DNA of 64,000 nucleotides from Conchocele bisecta (GCA_029237695.1 CM055269.1:33031175-33095174); one strand, 5' to 3'. Shown: positions 13,601 through 22,150, numbered from the stretch's first letter. Notes: generated from the letters alone by a model not told the origin. Numbers and translations are program-made.

Positions 13601-14020
13601 CGTGCTTGGTGTTCCGACACAACAATGAACTATCCCAGTGTCACCCTGGCGTGACAACTATACTCATCTGAGTATACGACGCCGGGCGTATGCCATCCGA
13701 TATGTATACCCGTATACATAATATGTATCTATTAACTATTGCATCAACGACGACCGCAAACGGTAAACGCGTGGACTTCTAAACACGAATGTCGCTCTGG
13801 CTGCAATATGTTATCTCTTATCACGCCTGCAAGCTAGTTCAATTATTACAATCACTCGATATTTTCCTTCAGGTTTCATATTATCAGCACCTCAATAAGT
13901 TCAATTATATGAACTATTTTCTGTTTATTTATTGCTTCATTGTACTGTATTGAATAATATGTGTATGTGACATAAACAAGTAAGTTATGTTATTAGCCAG
14001 AATAAATTACGTTGTATTGT
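10621..14020. other. non-coding host DNA
   Basis: I found no gene. A short CAGCCAGT-type run lies near 13085-13120. Frames of 60-90 codons here show no domains, and no convincing exon structure was recognised. Confidence 0.4.
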
Positions 14021-14024
14021 AAAA

Positions 14025-14191
14025 CGTCAACACAGTGCGTATGTGCCGTGAAACACGGTGCCGTGAAACATTTTTGATATCCTGTCAATGCGACCTAATC
14101 ACTACGTATGAATATGTGTGGTGGCTGGGGTTATAGTTTTGCATTTTACAGCGATTTGTAGGTGTTGACGGGATAAATAGAATAGTAGGTT
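14025..14191. mobile_element. left half of a host foldback element split by the Polinton
   Basis: This segment is an inverted, slightly diverged copy of about 33915-34100. Shared blocks are GTCAACACAGT, GTGCCGTGAAACATTTTTGA, ATATCCTGTCAAT and TAGGTGTTGACGGGATAAAT. Its inner edge ends in AATAGTAGGTT, exactly where the Polinton starts, and the missing continuation (AGTACCGTGAATGGG) resumes at 33500 after the Polinton. Confidence 0.88.
14186..14191. other. target-site duplication, left copy
   Basis: TAGGTT directly precedes the left TIR and is repeated directly after the right TIR at 33494-33499. A 6-bp duplication is the hallmark of Polinton integration. Confidence 0.95.
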
Positions 14192-14387
14192 AGTAGTATA
14201 AATAGGCCGATTCAAACACATTCCAAAATGTGTCATATTTTTTAACCATACAATGGTTCACAAATATCAATGGCCGATTGAAATACATTTTGAATTTTGA
14301 ACCATTTTTTGAACCATAAACAACACTCTCTTTTTATGGTTCAAAATCTCCTTCAAAAAAATGAGTCAGAAATCCTACCTACCAATG
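14192..14387. repeat. left terminal inverted repeat (outer part)
   Basis: It pairs with 33350-33493. The first 45 bases (to GTGTCATA) match exactly. The left copy has about 50 extra bases at 14241-14300 that repeat TIR motifs (GGCCGATTGAAATACATT), a local partial duplication. Similarity then continues inward (GGTCATCTCCTGAG, 14386-14400) to 29971-29987 and on into the fibre-gene copy, so the ancestral TIR was about 700 bp. Confidence 0.95.
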
Positions 14388-14517
14388 GTCATCTCCTGAG
14401 ATACTACTACTTCATTTTTTAAACCATAAATAAGGTTTAACAAATTGTTAAGCTGGCATTTTGCATACCACTAACGCTCTCACCCCTAACGTTCCCCCTA
14501 ACGTTCCCCTGAAGCAT

Positions 14518-14896
14518 TTACAAATCTAGTTGAATCAACAACGTCACGACGCTGGAAGAGCTTCCGGCGTCTCCAGTCTTTGCTACGAAGTTTATCACAG
14601 TCCCGGCTTGAACTTCAATATGATCAAATACTGTGAAAGTGGATCTATATCAAGCATGCTTTGTTATTCCAGACTCTTGTTCGATTCCATTTAAAACTAG
14701 GTTAACCCTTACTTCACCCATAGCATTACCCTTTGCGTTCACCGAGCAGACTGCCATTCGTAGAATCGTCCCGGACGCCATCCTAGTGTATCCTGTATAC
14801 TGATTGGTCGCGTTGCTACCAAATGACCACTCATATTCTACAGGTGTAAGTGCACCGCGCTATTCTGCGCAAATAGCAATAACTGACTTCATCCAT
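14518..14896 (-). pseudogene. second copy of the fibre gene 3' end inside the left TIR
   Basis: Reading leftward, this matches the last ~95 shared codons of the fibre-like gene at 29365-29982 at roughly 96% nucleotide identity. It then continues for about 36 codons that the right-hand gene has lost, to a TAA at 14518-14520. It has its own damage: a short deletion with GAG to TAG near the start and GGA to TGA in the middle. The simplest reading is that the TIR once spanned the fibre gene's end, so both ends of the element carried this domain. Confidence 0.88.
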
Positions 14897-14997
14897 ATTT
14901 TTAAGGAAGCATATGCTTCCATATTTTAAGGAAGCATGCTTCCTTAAAATTAGATAGACTTCATCCATATTTTTAAGGAAGCATGCTTCCTTAAAAC
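14888..14997. repeat. palindromic repeat cluster
   Basis: Two perfect 26-bp palindromes with core AAGGAAGCATGCTTCCTT lie at 14924-14949 and 14971-14996. A third, imperfect copy lies at 14899-14923. Each tandem unit begins GACTTCATCCATA. They sit between the TIR and the first gene. Confidence 0.95.
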
Positions 14998-15074
14998 TGA
15001 ACAGATATACTTCTTCAGCTTAGTTACATTACTTGAGTAGTAGTAAAGCGAGAGTTCTGGCGTCATCATCACAG

Positions 15075-15705
15075 TCACGATTTTGAATTGTTAAGCTGGC
15101 TCTTCACAAATGTCTTGTGTAAAGTCTTTCTTACTTCTTCACGTCCTTGTTCCAGTAACGTGTTTTTCATCTCCTGCTCAATGGTCTTTTTGGTTTTTCG
15201 TTTTATCTCCTCTTTAATCTCCCTAAATTTGTCTAGCTCATGAACTATCAAAGTAAACTCTTCGTCAGAAATATGGTCATCTTTAAGCGCCTTAGACATA
15301 AGAGTTTGAATAGTATTTATTTTTGATTCAGCCATTATCTTAATCTTTAAATGCTTCTCTCCTTTCAAGGAAAGATTCTTACTTATGTATTTTCCGCTGA
15401 TGCTTAGTAATCCTAATCCTATAGCCGTAGCTTCCATAGCAATTACTAATGGTGTAGCAATGATAGTAGAAAGCAGGCCAATTCCACCAACACCAAGTCC
15501 CATACTTGCAGATGTGAGTCCCACATCAATTGTAGATATGATGTTGTTAGCACGATGCTACTTTTTATTTATCATGTTCATTCTCAAGCAACTTTTGAAT
15601 TTCATTAATTTTCTGTAAACGATATCCATGACCTCTATCTAGTCGAGGTGCGGAAGGTTCTGTGTTGAGTGAAGGATAAAGGTTGTGTTTTTGTTCTATT
15701 TCCAT
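15075..15705 (-). pseudogene. Polinton membrane/coiled-coil protein, frameshifted
   Basis: A conserved Polinton-associated protein of unknown function. The N-terminal piece (ATG at 15705, 46 codons, ends 15565) starts MEIEQKHNLYPSL and looks helical. The second piece resumes in another frame beyond a TAG at 15558-15560 and reads through 15075. It holds a long glycine-rich hydrophobic stretch (GLGVGGIGLLSTIIATP), likely one or two membrane helices, then a charged coiled coil of ~80 residues. At least one frameshift and one nonsense codon separate the pieces. The promoter motif lies at 15721-15730. Membrane insertion is inferred from hydrophobicity. The last 29 bases duplicate the end of the protease gene. 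Confidence 0.7.
15077..15105. repeat. 29-bp inverted repeat, left copy
   Basis: It is the exact reverse complement of 21734-21762. It encodes the last codons of the membrane/coiled-coil gene here, while the other copy spans the end of the protease gene. Confidence 0.93.
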
Positions 15706-15720
15706 TTTTATATGGTAGAT

Positions 15721-15730
15721 ATTTTTTTAA
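15721..15730 (-). promoter_or_regulatory. shared Polinton promoter motif
   Basis: TTAAAAAAAT on the minus strand, 25 nt before the ATG at 15705. It overlaps the end of the dUTPase-like gene. Confidence 0.6.
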
Positions 15731-16096
15731 ATCGTATATGCTATGTAACATATTTCTTGTATTTCAGGTAATAGAACAACATTATTTTCAGAGTTATTCA
15801 TAATCGAGACAATAAGGTCTCTCGTACTATCAATAAATATCCCATCTAAGATGATACTTTTGCTTCAGCCCTGGCTTAATTGAGACGAATGTTGTACCAG
15901 ATGACATTTCTACACCAAACCCGAGGGAGATAATCTTAATTTCCTTAGCTTTAATAATCATTTTATTTTGGTTGTAAATCTTCCATTTAGTAGGAGTTAA
16001 CTTTATGCGTTTAAACTCAACTTCCATCCTTGGTTTCCATTGAATTGAAGGTGGCTGAGTACTTTGAGGCGTCCATCCAATCTTGTGTACTGACAT
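15727..16096 (-). pseudogene. dUTPase-like protein, frameshifted
   Basis: About 122 codons after allowing for one frameshift, slightly shorter than typical trimeric dUTPases (~140-150). The order of segments fits the dUTPase fold: an N-terminal strand region, a GFGVEM/IKPGLK segment resembling the family's motif around the P-x-S-G loop, then (in the next frame, after 15832) an IDS segment where the family has its motif III, and a final IAQ-like strand. The catalytic tyrosine-containing motif is not recognisable, so even the intact form may have been a non-catalytic relative. True dUTPases hydrolyse dUTP to keep uracil out of DNA. ATG at 16096 sits 26 nt from a promoter motif. Confidence 0.5.
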
Positions 16097-16112
16097 TTTT
16101 TAAAATAATATA

Positions 16113-16122
16113 TTTTTTTTAA
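16113..16122 (-). promoter_or_regulatory. shared Polinton promoter motif
   Basis: TTAAAAAAAA on the minus strand, 26 nt before the ATG at 16096. Confidence 0.6.
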
Positions 16123-16213
16123 ATATATTATTATTTCAATTTTTTTAACCTTGCGCGATTTCCATTCGACACACTTTGCAGAATGGATTTCTTCTTCCTC
16201 CTCAATCAACTTT

Positions 16214-16588
16214 TTACAAAAGCATTCCTAAGAGTGGGATATTTTTGAATGGACTGTTTTCACCAAGCAACAGTCCCCTTCCATCATTTAAACCATCTGC
16301 TTTTTTCAAATAAAATCCATCACCTATTGATTCAAGACCAGAACCACTTGTTCGTCCCAAATATAGACCCTTTCCATCCGTCTCTACCTGACAAACACAT
16401 CCACCCCTTTTAAGGTATAGTCCATTACCCAATAACTTTTGAACACCTGTAGTAGCCAACCCAGATAATGCACTAACGCCGAAAGCTGGAACAGCTGTTT
16501 TCAATAGGATAGAAGCTACTCTAGCTGCCAATCCTGCAAGTAGAGGAAGAAAACCACCCTCAACTTTAAGATTATGTTTGATTTGAGT
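16214..16588 (-). pseudogene. GLYL-repeat virion-type protein, 3' part
   Basis: The C-terminal ~124 codons of a gene whose 5' part is at 18097-18306. It opens with a hydrophobic/alanine-rich segment (GGFLPLLAG, then AVPAFGVSALSG) followed by repeats of the type GNGLYLKRG, GKGLYLG and GDGFYLKK, and ends in a hydrophobic NIPLLGMLL. Such proteins are common in Polintons and have been compared with small adenovirus core/virion proteins (pX-like); a capsid-interior role is inferred only. No ATG starts this piece. It begins at the edge of the 1.5-kb insertion, and the AGT duplication shows it was once continuous with the upstream piece. Confidence 0.65.
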
Positions 16589-18096
16589 CTGTCACAGAAA
16601 TCATAGATACAGAGCTTGGTTATTGTAGGGCAATTGTACATATATGGTATTTTAGTACAGTTAGGTGTAAATAAATATGAGAGGGTCTTTAGACAGTAAG
16701 AAGGGACATGTTGCATAAACTTACAAGGGGCTATTGATCAGAGGTCAGATGACAATAGGCTCATGTAGATGTATGGTACTGTGTAGCATAACAATGGGCA
16801 TGTAGTGTCCAGGCGAAGGTGTTAATATTATGTATTGTGTTTGAATGCAGGTTCGTGAGCTATTGTGTGAATTGTTGCTGGTACATGTATTGTGGTCAGT
16901 TGGCAACATGCATTTGAATAGATAGGTTGTGTTTGTATGTGTGTGGGGAATGGAAGATTTGATATTGGATTTTACAAGCTGAGAATTGTCAGGTAAGATA
17001 ATTATTGTAGTTTGTAGACTATTGAAATGTCTATCGTGTATGGAATTTGTGAATTGTTGGGTAGCGAAAACATACTTAGTAGTGTATGTTGTCTGTTTCA
17101 GCACCCAGGGTCGGTCCATGTCGGAGTCTTGGTGTAGTAGATGGTAGAGTCGAACCGGAGCAATAGCGGGGCCCGTGACGATACCGAAGTTGGGGAGCAG
17201 TATATGTTCGAGTATACACATGCATGCAGAGATAGCGCTCCAGATGAGCCAGGAATTATTTAGCAGAGAGACTACAGTTTCGTCGTATGATTAAAGATGG
17301 AACAATGAATTACCCATTGATGACATAACAGTGTGGTACTGTACCTGATAAAAAATTCGACATGGAATTTGATTATTAGTTCAGGATCTATGCTTCAAAT
17401 TTGATATGAAATTTGATAGTTAGTACAGCAGCCGAAGGGACCTATATCGTGACACCAAGTTGACATGAACGTTATTTCTTAGTATGGGAGCCGATACTGT
17501 ATATTTACATGAAACAAATTCGACATGGAATTTGGTTCATAGTCCGAGAACTAAGGGGTTGTTCTGGTGAAGATTGACAGGGTGGTGAACATTGACTGAA
17601 TATGAACAGGATGTTTACATGTGTAATGAGAGTGTGAAGGAACAGTTTCGTTATTTGTACAATTATTTTGTCTGAACAATTTTCTTCGTGTGTGCTAATT
17701 AATTGTATTAATTGTTGATAACAGTACTGATGACTATTAGACATACTACAGTGAACTCAGAGATTGAACTTACAGTGGTGCAATATTTGTGAAAGTACTT
17801 GTTGAACTTTTGGTGGTGATTTAAGTACAGACAGCATATCAAGAGATATTATAGCCAGAAGTCATAGACTTGCGAATATAACCATGTAAACGAAACTGTA
17901 ATTTATATTATACATGTATGTCTTGGAATGTATGGTGTGAATGTGGTATCTATGAGTACATTGCTTGTATTATAGGTGTGTATAGCGTGGGGTTGTGTAC
18001 ATAAACTGATAATTTGACATTGATAACTACATTGTATATTTCATCCGGGCTTAAGTCTAGTTGACCGCAGGCACATATCATATCTTGGCGTAACAG
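16589..18096. mobile_element. 1.5-kb insertion inside the GLYL gene
   Basis: The insert is flanked by AGT on both sides (16586-16588 and 18097-18099) and has short inverted ends, CTGTCAC at the left and CTGTTAC at the right (read inward). The reading frames on either side are in phase once the duplicated AGT is discounted, which dates the insertion after the gene was formed. It has no recognisable transposase. A 158-codon minus-strand frame (16745-17221) has no known domain. The 3-bp duplication and CTGTYAC ends do not match a superfamily I can name with confidence. Confidence 0.82.
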
Positions 18097-18306
18097 AGTC
18101 TTACTCATTCTGATTGTAGTCCCTTTTCCATTTTGATATGCCTTTACCAATGTATTGGCTTGATCATTTGTCAATGCGATGACATCTTCTCCACTAATGT
18201 CTTGATGACTCAATCTGATGGAGACAGCTTCTCCAGATTGAAGAGGTGATTTGAGCTTTTCCTTTTGTCCATCTGAAATTGACACCTTTACGTTTGTATA
18301 ATTCAT
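18097..18306 (-). pseudogene. GLYL-repeat virion-type protein, 5' part
   Basis: The N-terminal 70 codons from the ATG at 18306, with a compact charged domain (MNYTNVKVSISDGQKEKL onward). The open frame continues for 49 codons into the insertion, to 17950, but those codons are foreign. A promoter motif lies 28 nt upstream. Together with 16214-16588 it would give a protein of roughly 195 residues. Confidence 0.75.
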
Positions 18307-18324
18307 TTTTTAATACAAACATAT

Positions 18325-18334
18325 ACTTTTTTAA
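18325..18334 (-). promoter_or_regulatory. shared Polinton promoter motif
   Basis: TTAAAAAAGT on the minus strand, 28 nt before the ATG at 18306, in the gap between the GLYL gene and the penton gene. Confidence 0.6.
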
Positions 18335-18342
18335 ATGTCATC

Positions 18343-19009
18343 TTAAGCCTCTCGTATGTGAAATCGTATAACCATCTGTTCTCCTCGGAGATTAAGTTTT
18401 TTTCCATTTTGATCTACTAACGATGTTTCCAACCTGATTGTATCCATCGTTATAGGAAGATATACTAGGGTTTTAGGGGTTTCGATGATCTTATATCCGG
18501 GTGAGACGTTGGGAAAAAATCTATATATTGTAGGTGATTGTACTCCATTAATATACGAGCTTGCAATTACATCTATGTTGACTAATATGCTGCTGATAGA
18601 TAAGATGTTTACTATATCTTCAGACTCATTGTATATATTAGTGTAAATTTCACTCTTAAAACCTAGAACAGACCTGAGAGAGTTTGCTATTGCAAAATCA
18701 AACCGATAGCTGTTTCCTAATGTAAGTATTGACTTTAATGTGTTAGGGTTTGCCGATATTGTAATATAATACTCATCGTTAACGATATCATAATGACCAA
18801 GTTGTCTCATCTTGCTTTCAATCGTATCATTAAGACCTACTATATCATAGCTACCTTCATCTATAGTAATGTTTGTCCACTTAATACCATTATCTTTAGA
18901 GTATCTAAGGACGTTGTTTGTAAAATCGATGTTTGGAAAGCTGTAGTACGTCTCTAGGCTGTTCTGTATTCTGTTCTATCTTTTCTAATATATCAATAGC
19001 GCTTGTCAT
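18343..19009 (-). pseudogene. penton-like minor capsid protein (single jelly roll), frameshifted
   Basis: The Polinton minor capsid protein, which forms the capsid vertices. Family features visible: ETYYSFPNIDF near the start, a WTNITIDEGSYDI segment, FFPNVSPGYKI in the middle and a C-terminal LNLRGEQMVIRFHIRE. The ATG at 19009 (26 nt from its promoter motif) gives about 19 codons (MTSAIDILEKIEQN...) that end at a stop; the body resumes in another frame from about 18970. One frameshift therefore breaks it. The body is otherwise open to 18343. It lies between ATPase and GLYL genes, as expected for the virion module. Confidence 0.88.
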
Positions 19010-19025
19010 TTTATATATTATATAT

Positions 19026-19035
19026 ATTTTTTTAA
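19026..19035 (-). promoter_or_regulatory. shared Polinton promoter motif
   Basis: TTAAAAAAAT on the minus strand, 26 nt before the penton ATG at 19009. It overlaps the last codons of the ATPase gene. Confidence 0.6.
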
Positions 19036-19817
19036 GGGATGTAAAATGTATCCAGCCCACTCCTATGCTTTCCATTGTACTTCTTACTGGTCAAATCAAT
19101 CACAACAAAACCATATGGTTTCTCCCATGTCTTTTTGCATAAATCTCTAAACTCTTCTTTTGTCATATCACTGCCGACATGATCGTTGTAGATATGACTA
19201 ATATTCTTGATATCTTGAGAAAATAAGCAGATAAAGTTTGCATTCTCGCGAATAGTCTGTCTAGGTAGCTTAAAGTAGTTTTGTGATAGATAGAAGCAGT
19301 CCACGTTTGAGTGTCTTCCACGAATGTAATATGACTCAAATTTGTTCTGCTTTTCAGGCAACAGGTCATCAAAGATCATGAGGTTCTTGTTGTCTGGATA
19401 AAGCTCCCTTGGATCTGGTACATCCTCTGACGTCTCGTAAAAACTGCATTCGATGTTAATCGATGTCATTCGATGCATTCTGATGTTTATACCCATCTCC
19501 TCAACTAAGACTACTGGAGAAGCATTCAGTTTGATGATCTCCTATTGATTGTTGAATAACCAGATAATTGATTCTTTGGGAAGTTTTTCCTCAAAAGCCT
19601 TTTTCAATATCCTGTACTCTGGTTGGAACAAGCTCTTACCAAACATGAACAAACGATTGTAATCTAACCAACCTGGGTTTAGTAGTAGATTGAGTAGCAC
19701 GGTTGTCTTTCCACAACCTGACTTCCCAATAATGACTGCACGTATTGACTTGGGTATCAGAGGATTATTAAACCTCTTTGACTGCATTTCATTCCTTGAG
19801 AGATCTTTTACTTCCAT
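19032..19817 (-). pseudogene. DNA-packaging ATPase (FtsK/HerA type) with one amber codon
   Basis: The genome-packaging motor that uses ATP to pump DNA into capsids. Walker A (IGKSGCGKTT) lies at about residues 30-39 (19701-19734) and Walker B (NLMIFDD) is encoded at about 19366-19386. The frame is 261 codons, normal for Polinton ATPases, and is broken only by an in-frame TAG at 19542-19544; no frameshift is needed. The start at 19817 is the first ATG and is followed by a basic N-terminus. It is divergent from the PLA2 gene, with 57 bp between the starts. Confidence 0.92.
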
Positions 19818-19874
19818 TTTTTTTAAATTAGTAGTTTTTTTTTTATATTAAAAAGAAAAAAATAATATTATAAA
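19818..19874. promoter_or_regulatory. divergent AT-rich promoter region
   Basis: 57 bp of almost pure A/T separates two outward-facing ATGs. The rightward motif is TTAAAAAGAA (19848-19857), 27 nt before the PLA2 ATG. A leftward ATAAAAAAAAAA run sits a similar distance from the ATPase ATG. Confidence 0.6.
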
Positions 19875-20378
19875 ATGATGTACTGTGTCAAGTGTCGAAA
19901 GGTTACTGATACAAGTGGTTTGGAGGTTGTTCTCACAAAGAATGGGAAAAATATGAAAAAATGTAAATGTAATGTTTGTGGTTCTACACAAACTAAATTC
20001 GCATCTAACACTGAGGGTAAAGTATTTGTCAACAACCAGATCAACAAGCTGCCTTTTGAAATGCATCTACCTAGTCATAACTTTACTGGTCCTGGAACAA
20101 AGCTTAATAAAAGGTTGAATAAAGACTTTACTCCTAAGCCTTGGCGCATCCCAGTAAACCGCGTTGATAAAGCTGCATACCATCATGATGTGTTTTATGC
20201 TAAAAATAAAGACACCGACACGCGAACTACTGTGTTTTATAAGAGCATGATTAACGAATTGGATGGGATTTACAATCCATCTTTACGTGCAAAAATAGAC
20301 CGAAGTATCGTTCGAAAAATAATTGGAACTAAGATGAAATTTGGGATGGGACTTAAAAAAAAGCTCCAAATAAAATAG
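19875..20378 (+). CDS. zinc-ribbon + PLA2-like protein (parvovirus VP1-type)
   Basis: A 167-residue intact frame, one of very few in the element. Residues 1-43 have paired CxxC motifs (CVKC and CNVC), a small zinc ribbon known from large DNA viruses and Polintons. Residues ~66-130 resemble the phospholipase A2 domain of parvovirus VP1: a GPGT calcium loop followed by an AAYHHDVFY helix with the His-Asp catalytic pair. In parvoviruses this activity helps incoming virions breach endosomal membranes; that role here is inference. The C-terminus is basic (KMKFGMGLKKK). The frame ends two bases before the integrase remnant. A promoter motif sits 27 nt upstream. Confidence 0.82.
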   Translation: MMYCVKCRKVTDTSGLEVVLTKNGKNMKKCKCNVCGSTQTKFASNTEGKVFVNNQINKLPFEMHLPSHNFTGPGTKLNKRLNKDFTPKPWRIPVNRVDKAAYHHDVFYAKNKDTDTRTTVFYKSMINELDGIYNPSLRAKIDRSIVRKIIGTKMKFGMGLKKKLQIK

Positions 20379-20380
20379 CC

Positions 20381-21290
20381 TTGGTTTTTTGGACTGACCA
20401 ATTAGCTGAAGAACTACACAAGCCAGTCACTACAAAGTTTCAGAGGAGAATAGTCTACGTTAATGGTATAGATGATATTTGGGCCGCTGATTTATTGGAC
20501 ATGCAAAGCTTTTCCAGAGAAAACAAGAACTTCAAGTACTTGTTGACTGTAATTGACATATTCTCAAAGTATGGTTGGATGATACCGATAAAAGATAAGA
20601 CTGGGAAGTCTGATGTAGATGCATTAAAAGGAGCGGAGACCAAAACAGATGTGGGTGAACAAGGGTAAAGAGTTTTATAACAAGAATGTACAAGGCCTTG
20701 TTGAGCTCTACAGTACGGAGAATGAAGAGAAGTCATCTGTGGTTGAGAGATGGTACAGAAAAATGAAGGAAAAGATGTGGAAGTACTTCAGCGCTAATTC
20801 CACCAGGAAATACATTGATATATTAAATGGTCTTGTAGATGATGAATATAACAGCAGAAAACATTCTTCAATCAAAATGACTCATGTAGAAGCTGGTATG
20901 AAAAAGAATGAGAGTCGTGTGTATACAAATCTGTATAAGCATCGTACGACTCAACCCAGCTCAGAACCAAAATTTACTGTTGGTGATAGGGTTAGGATTA
21001 CCAAGAAGAAGAAGACGTTTGAGAAGGGGTACACGCCGAGATGGACTGAGGAGGTGTTTACAATATCAAAGATTCAGTATACCAACCCTATAACATACAA
21101 TATCATAGACAACAACAAAGAGGAGATTAAAGGTACATTCTACGAGCAGGATCTTCAAAATACTAACCAAGAGATGTTTAGGATTGAGAGGGTGATACGA
21201 AAGAAGGGTACAAAGGTTCTTGTGAAGTTGTTTGGATACCCAGATTCGTTTAATTCATGGGTTGACGATGACGCATTAACAGAATTATAG
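20381..21290 (+). pseudogene. retroviral-type integrase with chromodomain, inactive
   Basis: The Polinton integrase (DDE strand-transfer enzyme) that inserts the element. The first catalytic Asp lies in WAADLLDM (about 20480-20503). The second catalytic position, in MWVNKGKEFYN, is Asn (20658-20660) where the family has Asp. The Glu is in VVERW (20745-20747). A chromodomain-like C-terminus (FRIERVIRKKG to SFNSWVDDD) lies at 21178-21287. A frameshift near 20620-20660 separates two frames, with a few codons apparently lost there. The N-terminal zinc-binding part is missing: the remnant starts right after the PLA2 stop without an ATG. It is therefore broken in three ways. Confidence 0.92.
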
Positions 21291-21322
21291 TGTCTATTAA
21301 AAAAATGAACATCAGTATAAAT

Positions 21323-21748
21323 TACCAAACAAGCCATTAAGCAATATAGAATTGATAGATGCTGTCAAGTCATTAAGAATAACAAACTTTAGAGGGGTGT
21401 TTATGCGCAATGAGTTGATCAGTCGTCTGAGGAAGAAGGAGTGCGGTATACTTAACCTAGATGACAATAACAACCTAAGTGATCAATATGGAACTACGAC
21501 AGGTGGTGGTACACATTGGGTTGCATGGTGGAAAAATTGGAAAAGACAAGTTTTATTTTGATAGCTATGGTTTACAACCTCCTACTGAGCTGATAAAATA
21601 TTTAGGGCAGCCAATCTCATACAACACTCAACAGGTTCAAAAGGCTGGAACAGTTATATGTGGACATATATGCTTGTATGTTTTGAAACAATTGTCATAT
21701 GGAGACAGCTTGCAAAACATTATCAAAAGTCTGGAAGAGCCAGCTTAA
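21323..21748 (+). pseudogene. adenain-like cysteine protease, frameshifted and start-less
   Basis: The Polinton maturation protease, related to adenovirus adenain and Ulp1, which cleaves virion precursors. Catalytic His is in GTHW (21514-21516), Asp in FDSYG (21560-21562) and Cys in VICGH (21659-21661). His lies in one frame and Asp/Cys in another, so a frameshift falls at about 21517-21550. Similarity begins at 21323 (LPNKPLSNIEL) with no ATG in frame. The promoter motif TTAAAAAAAT at 21298-21307 places the expected start at that spot, where TTA stands instead. Confidence 0.88.
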
Positions 21749-21762
21749 CAATTCAAAATCGT
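21734..21762. repeat. 29-bp inverted repeat, right copy
   Basis: Core GCCAGCTTAACAATTCAA. It overlaps the protease stop codon and the last codons of the leftward BRO-N fragment. Confidence 0.93.
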
Positions 21763-22017
21763 AATGCTCCTACGTCGTATATACACAGCCTCACCATCGT
21801 TGTATGTTATATTTTCAAGGTTCTTTCGACCTAAAAAGGTATAATCCGAAATGGTTCCCACTGTTTCGATGAACTGTTTAAGCGGTTTCTTGTTTATTTC
21901 TTTAATATGATCTAGTAAAGCTTTTTTGACATTCGAATATCCCAAGATCACGCATACATCCTTCTCACTAAAATATGCTGTCCAGATTGAAAAAACTGTG
22001 ATTTTCCTTGCAGAAGT
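21745..22017 (-). pseudogene. BRO-N domain fragment
   Basis: Reading leftward from about 22017, the frame gives RKITVF, then EKDVCVILGYSNVKKAL and LLDHIKEINKKPL, the signature of the N-terminal DNA-binding domain of BRO proteins (baculovirus repeated ORF family, also in phages and large DNA viruses). The open stretch has no ATG at its start and stops at 21745 inside the 29-bp repeat, so only the domain's first ~85 residues remain and the C-terminal half is absent. It is convergent with the protease gene. Confidence 0.62.
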
Positions 22018-22019
22018 CT

Positions 22020-22150
22020 GTGATGATGATGATGATGATGATGATGATTGATGATTGATGATTGATGATGATGATGATGATAATAATTGATGATGATTGA
22101 TGATGAAAAACTGTGATGAAAACTGTGATGAAAAACTGTGATGAAAACTG
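22020..22150. repeat. GAT-rich simple repeat
   Basis: A (GAT)n run at 22020-22080 grades into GATTGATGATT and GATGAAAACTGT repeats. It lies in the gap between the BRO-N fragment and the next gene. Confidence 0.92.

Noticed and set aside
16745..17221. 158-codon minus-strand frame as a gene
   Set aside because: No domain, biased low-complexity composition (H, T, N), and it lies wholly within the 1.5-kb insertion. It could be real but cannot be supported.
16589..18096. Intron in the GLYL gene
   Set aside because: The only GT...AG pairing available would throw the frame out of phase, whereas a 3-bp duplicated insertion leaves it in phase.
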